NCBI GenBank assembly: GCA_947494405.1
Contig: CANLWQ010000072.1
Location: 1-8,630 of the forward strand
Length of the DNA: 8,630 bases
Origin: Comamonadaceae bacterium
GTDB taxonomy: Bacteria; Pseudomonadota; Gammaproteobacteria; Burkholderiales; Burkholderiaceae_C
Reading direction: 5' to 3'
This document shows positions 5,794-8,630 of this stretch, in pieces. Numbering within the stretch: position 1 is the stretch's first letter; each line of letters opens with the position of its first letter. The position numbers were made by a program, and so were the translations under genes. A model generated the notes under the pieces. That model had not been told where the DNA came from, did not search any database, and saw only the letters and a list, made by a program, of their open reading frames with translations.

Positions 5794-7365
5794 TTAGGTA
5801 GCCATGCTCCATACGCTGAGCATGGCGGTGATGACGATACCGGCCATGAAACCCAAGGCCAGCAACAAAATAGCTTGCAAAGTCTGATGACTGCGCCGCT
5901 GCGCTTCCAGTAAGCGCAATAACTCGGTGCGCTCGGCTGAATGATCGCGCTGCAAATAGGCATGCACCAAACGAGGCAGCTCGGGGAAAAGTTTGGCAAA
6001 CCTAGGGGCTTCGGTTTTGAGTTGTTGCCAAAATTTTTGGGGGCCCATTTGTTCGAGCATCCATTTTTCTAAAAAGGGTTTGGCTGTGCTCCACAAATCG
6101 AGCTCGGGGTCGAGTTGCCTTCCCAAGCCTTCGATATTGAGCAAGGTTTTTTGCAACAACACCAGCTGCGGTTGAATCTCCACCTGAAACCGACGTGAGG
6201 TTTGGAATAAACGCAGCAACACCATGCCTAAAGAAATTTCCTTTAAGGGGCGATCAAAATAAGGTTCACAAACCGCCCGAATAGCGGCTTCGAGCTCATC
6301 CACGCGGGTGTTCTCGGGCACCCAGCCAGACTCAATATGCAACTCGGCCACACGCTTGTAGTCGCGGCGAAAAAAAGCAGTGAAGTTTTGTGCCAAATAG
6401 TCTTTGTCTACTTGGGTCAGCGTACCCACAATACCGAAGTCCAGGGACACATAGCGTCCAAAAGTTGCTGGGCTGGTACTCACCTGAATATTGCCAGGAT
6501 GCATATCCGCATGAAAGAAACCGTCTCTGAAGACTTGGGTGAAAAACAAAGTCACGCCATCTTTGGCGAGTTGGGGGATGTTGACGCCGGCGTTTCGCAA
6601 GGTCTCGATTTGGCTGATGGGTATGCCGTACATGCGCTCCATGACCAACACATTCGGGCTGCAGAACTCCCAGACCATCTCGGGGATCAACACCAGGTTC
6701 AAGCCCTCCATATTGCGGCGTAACTGCGCGGCATTGGAGGCTTCGCGAACCAAGTCGAGTTCATCATGTAAATGCTTATCGAACTCAGCCACCACCTCAC
6801 GCGGCTTAAGACGTTTGCCGTCACTTGAAAGGCGCTCAAGCCACACCGCCATGTTGCGCATGAGGTCCAGGTCTTTGTCGATGACTTTGAGCATGCCAGG
6901 GCGCAACACCTTGACCGCCACCTCGCGCTCAGGCTCACCCTTGGTATTGCGTAAGCGCGCAAAATGCACCTGCGCTATGGAGGCGCTGGCCACCGGTGTT
7001 TGTTCGAAGTGGCTGAACATTTCGTCAAGCTTTTTTCCAAAGGCTTTCTCAATCATGGCCACCGCTTGATGCGAGGGAAATGGCGGTACTTGGTCTTGCA
7101 GTTTGGCGAGTTCGTCTGAAATGTCTTCGGGCAGCAGGTCTCGGCGAGTCGAAAGCACCTGACCAAACTTCACAAACACCGGTCCCAAGCTCTCTAGCGC
7201 CAGACGCAGGCGCTCACCTCTGGGGGCGCGCAAATTGCGCCCTACGGTTAGCACGCGGGAAAGCAGCTTAAGCCATGGGTTTTTAAAACCAGAGAGCAGC
7301 AATTCGTCGAGTCCGAACCGCAACACAATCCAGACGATAAAGACCCCGCGGTCAATCCGGATCAT
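5794..7365 (-). CDS. ubiB: UbiB, ABC1/ADCK-family atypical kinase for ubiquinone biosynthesis
   Basis: UbiJ partner and atypical kinase-like ATPase (COQ8/ADCK family) required for ubiquinone biosynthesis. It is thought to help handle membrane-bound prenyl intermediates rather than phosphorylate proteins. It has 523 residues (E. coli: 546). Family motifs in order: KxGQ signature [15 protein letters not shown] with K66 and Q69; the Ala-rich nucleotide loop ASASIAQVH (126-134) that replaces the kinase P-loop; Lys152 in VAVKVLRP; ExD motif at E202/D204 in [12 protein letters not shown]; catalytic loop HADMHPGN (285-292) with D287 and N292; and DFG Asp309. The C-terminus has one clear membrane segment (about 498-519); I recall two in E. 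coli UbiB. Its ATG overlaps the ubiJ stop by four bases (ATGA at 7365-7362), so it is translationally coupled. Its last codons contain a perfect hairpin next to the convergent potI gene. Confidence 0.96.
   Translation of the reverse strand: MIRIDRGVFIVWIVLRFGLDELLLSGFKNPWLKLLSRVLTVGRNLRAPRGERLRLALESLGPVFVKFGQVLSTRRDLLPEDISDELAKLQDQVPPFPSHQAVAMIEKAFGKKLDEMFSHFEQTPVASASIAQVHFARLRNTKGEPEREVAVKVLRPGMLKVIDKDLDLMRNMAVWLERLSSDGKRLKPREVVAEFDKHLHDELDLVREASNAAQLRRNMEGLNLVLIPEMVWEFCSPNVLVMERMYGIPISQIETLRNAGVNIPQLAKDGVTLFFTQVFRDGFFHADMHPGNIQVSTSPATFGRYVSLDFGIVGTLTQVDKDYLAQNFTAFFRRDYKRVAELHIESGWVPENTRVDELEAAIRAVCEPYFDRPLKEISLGMVLLRLFQTSRRFQVEIQPQLVLLQKTLLNIEGLGRQLDPELDLWSTAKPFLEKWMLEQMGPQKFWQQLKTEAPRFAKLFPELPRLVHAYLQRDHSAERTELLRLLEAQRRSHQTLQAILLLALGFMAGIVITAMLSVWSMAT
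5801..5826. terminator. Perfect hairpin in the end of ubiB, possible shared 3'-end element
   Basis: GCCATGCTC (5801-5809) and GAGCATGGC (5818-5826) form a perfect 9-base-pair stem with an 8-base loop. It begins 12 bases after the potI stop on the plus strand and lies in the last codons of ubiB on the minus strand. Neither side has a T-run, so it is not a classical intrinsic terminator. It could protect the 3' end of the pot mRNA or cause pausing in both directions. Confidence 0.4.
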
Positions 7366-7934
7366 GAAGAATGAACCGTGTTCGACGCCGCGTAGGTAGA
7401 GGGGGCTGAAGCGGCAGACGCCTGGGGTAAAAACGCTTTAAGGGCAGTGACCATTCGCTTGGCTGCAGCAACGCATTGGTGAGCCATAGCGTCGCCCAGC
7501 AAACGCGAGAGGTCTTCCTCGAAGTCCCATCGAACATGGTCGACCAGCCAGTTGATGTCAGCAGCCAACATCACATCGCCTTGAACTTGCATGGCCGGTT
7601 TGTCGCCTTGGGCCAAAGTTTGCAATAGAGAAAAAGGCGACGCTTGGCTGATGTGCAAAGACAAATCGGGCGTATGGTGCAAAACCGCCCGCTCGAAAAG
7701 CCCCGCTGGCGTGATGCGACATGACAACTGAAACTGTCGCCAACTGATTTGCAAGCTGCGATGTTGCTGCCGCTGCAAACGCGACATGGCTGCAGGCTCT
7801 TGAGACAAGACATGGTTGACGAACAACAACAAGCGGTCTTGAAGCTCTTCAACCCAAGCAGAGGGCGGCTGAAAATTCATCACCATCGAATTGAGTTGAG
7901 CCAGCACATCTGCCCACGCGGGTAAAGCTTTCAT
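7362..7934 (-). CDS. ubiJ: UbiJ, SCP2-domain accessory factor of ubiquinone biosynthesis
   Basis: Accessory lipid-binding protein of the Ubi complex. In E. coli, UbiJ with UbiK is needed for aerobic ubiquinone synthesis and binds hydrophobic intermediates through an SCP2 (sterol carrier) fold. This protein has 190 residues (E. coli about 201). An SCP2-like N-terminal region runs to about residue 125, with [19 protein letters not shown] and [15 protein letters not shown] near 115-145 as the recognisable UbiJ stretch. An amphipathic helix and a Ser/Ala-rich tail follow. Overall identity to E. coli is expected to be low, so assignment rests on this motif, length and the coupled ubiB downstream. 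The ATG lies 11 bases after the Tim44-like gene stop with no obvious ribosome binding site, suggesting coupling to the upstream gene. It overlaps ubiB by four bases. Confidence 0.88.
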   Translation of the reverse strand: MKALPAWADVLAQLNSMVMNFQPPSAWVEELQDRLLLFVNHVLSQEPAAMSRLQRQQHRSLQISWRQFQLSCRITPAGLFERAVLHHTPDLSLHISQASPFSLLQTLAQGDKPAMQVQGDVMLAADINWLVDHVRWDFEEDLSRLLGDAMAHQCVAAAKRMVTALKAFLPQASAASAPSTYAASNTVHSS

Positions 7935-7945
7935 GAAGTAGTGTT

Positions 7946-8630
7946 TTATTGCAAAGCCTGAACGCCAGCGACCAGCCAGCCGATGGAGCCATTTTTAGGC
8001 TTGGTCATGTTCCAAACTTCTCTGAATGGACTGGGGCCAGCGGTAGGCTCTTCGCGAATCAAGCCTGAAAATTCGATACTGGCCATATAGCCCTCACCCA
8101 AATCTTCAATGCCCAGCAATTGCGCTTCAAGCATGACCACTTCAGTGGTGTTGGGTCCAACAACAAGCTCACCGCGCTCGGCCAGTTGAGATTGAATTTC
8201 TGCCAACATGCCATCGGTCATCATCACACGCAAAGCGGGTATGTCAGCGCGGTCCCAAGCAGCTTGCAAGCTGATGAAGTTTTGCTTGGCAGCTTGCACA
8301 AAGCCTTGAACATCAAAACCTTCTGGAATGGTCCAGTTTTGTCCACCACCAATAAGCGCCGATCCAATTCGAGCACTGGCTCGGCTGGGCGTCTGGCCTG
8401 AAGGGTAAGAAGTGCTGGGGTTCTCCCAAGGGCGAGCAGATGCATCGTTACCCACTTTGGCAGGGTTGTACTGAGCCACTTGGTCTGGGTTGGCAGCAGA
8501 GCCAGCACCAGCGTAAGCATAAGGAGAGGCAGAGTTACCCATGGCACGGCGGCGCATGAACCAGCCCACCAGCATCATCAAACCCAAAGCCAGCAAACCA
8601 AACATCAGGAATTGACCCATCTCTTCGCCA
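7946..8630 (-). CDS. Tim44-like domain membrane protein, 5' end cut by window edge
   Basis: C-terminal part of a Tim44-like (Tim44/MRPL45 domain) protein found in many proteobacteria; its bacterial function is not established. The frame stays open to the window edge: the codons just before the internal ATG at 8620 read GEE, which continues a family-typical GEE-GQFL sequence. That ATG is therefore internal, and about 100 N-terminal residues (signal or membrane segment and low-complexity region) lie outside. Seen here: a membrane segment FLMFGLLALGLMMLVGWF followed by MRRR, a Ser/Ala/Asn-rich linker, then the Tim44 domain from about IPEGFDVQGFVQAAKQNF to the end, with LQAAWDRADIPALRVMMTDGML and a closing WLVAGVQALQ. 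The positive MRRR after the helix suggests the Tim44 domain faces the cytoplasm. It sits directly upstream of ubiJ-ubiB, an arrangement I recall from other betaproteobacteria. Confidence 0.88.
   Translation of the reverse strand, partial: GEEMGQFLMFGLLALGLMMLVGWFMRRRAMGNSASPYAYAGAGSAANPDQVAQYNPAKVGNDASARPWENPSTSYPSGQTPSRASARIGSALIGGGQNWTIPEGFDVQGFVQAAKQNFISLQAAWDRADIPALRVMMTDGMLAEIQSQLAERGELVVGPNTTEVVMLEAQLLGIEDLGEGYMASIEFSGLIREEPTAGPSPFREVWNMTKPKNGSIGWLVAGVQALQ

Noticed and set aside
7946..8620. Tim44-like gene starting at ATG 8620
   Set aside because: The frame remains open to the window edge and the upstream codons (GEE) continue family-like sequence, so this ATG is internal and the gene is partial.
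1..8630. CRISPR arrays, insertion sequences, tRNA genes or long direct repeats
   Set aside because: Reading through the window showed no regularly spaced repeats, transposase-like protein or tRNA-like fold. Nearly all of it is accounted for by nine intact or edge-cut housekeeping and transport genes.

Overview
This window comes from a betaproteobacterial chromosome. It is most likely from the order Burkholderiales, and a freshwater Comamonadaceae-like member would fit. The evidence is protein-level resemblance: AspRS, a DUF502 protein, an FmdB zinc ribbon and a Tim44-like/UbiJ/UbiB set in an order I associate with that group. No database search was possible, so the genus is not assigned. There are nine genes, tightly packed. 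The longest gene-free stretch is 174 bases (2646-2819), between two divergent genes. I see no tRNA, rRNA, CRISPR array, insertion sequence or phage gene.

Layout. (1) 1-2645, minus strand, read right to left: fmdB-type zinc ribbon gene, DUF502 membrane protein gene, then aspS (aspartyl-tRNA synthetase). aspS runs off the left edge just before its motif 3. A strong intrinsic-terminator-like hairpin lies between the zinc ribbon gene and the DUF502 gene. (2) 2646-2819: divergent promoter region carrying two sets of AT-rich inverted repeats. (3) 2820-5789, plus strand: a polyamine ABC importer cassette with a PotF-like binding lipoprotein and PotH-like and PotI-like permeases. No ATP-binding subunit gene is present. 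(4) 5794-8630, minus strand, read right to left: a Tim44-like protein (cut by the right edge), UbiJ (SCP2 accessory factor) and UbiB (ABC1/ADCK-family atypical kinase), the last two for ubiquinone biosynthesis.

How the genes work together. The importer cassette sits between two minus-strand blocks, divergent from fmdB and convergent with ubiB, with only 4 bases between the potI and ubiB stop codons. It should bring a polyamine such as putrescine across the inner membrane, but it needs an ATPase encoded elsewhere. UbiJ and UbiB are translationally coupled through an ATGA overlap and act together in aerobic ubiquinone synthesis. AspRS carries the residues I recall as the signature of the non-discriminating type, which would also feed tRNA-dependent asparagine synthesis.

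I found no wholly novel system. The best leads are the ATPase-less importer cassette, the RNA hairpins that seem to partition expression inside two operons, and the inverted repeats in the divergent promoter region.
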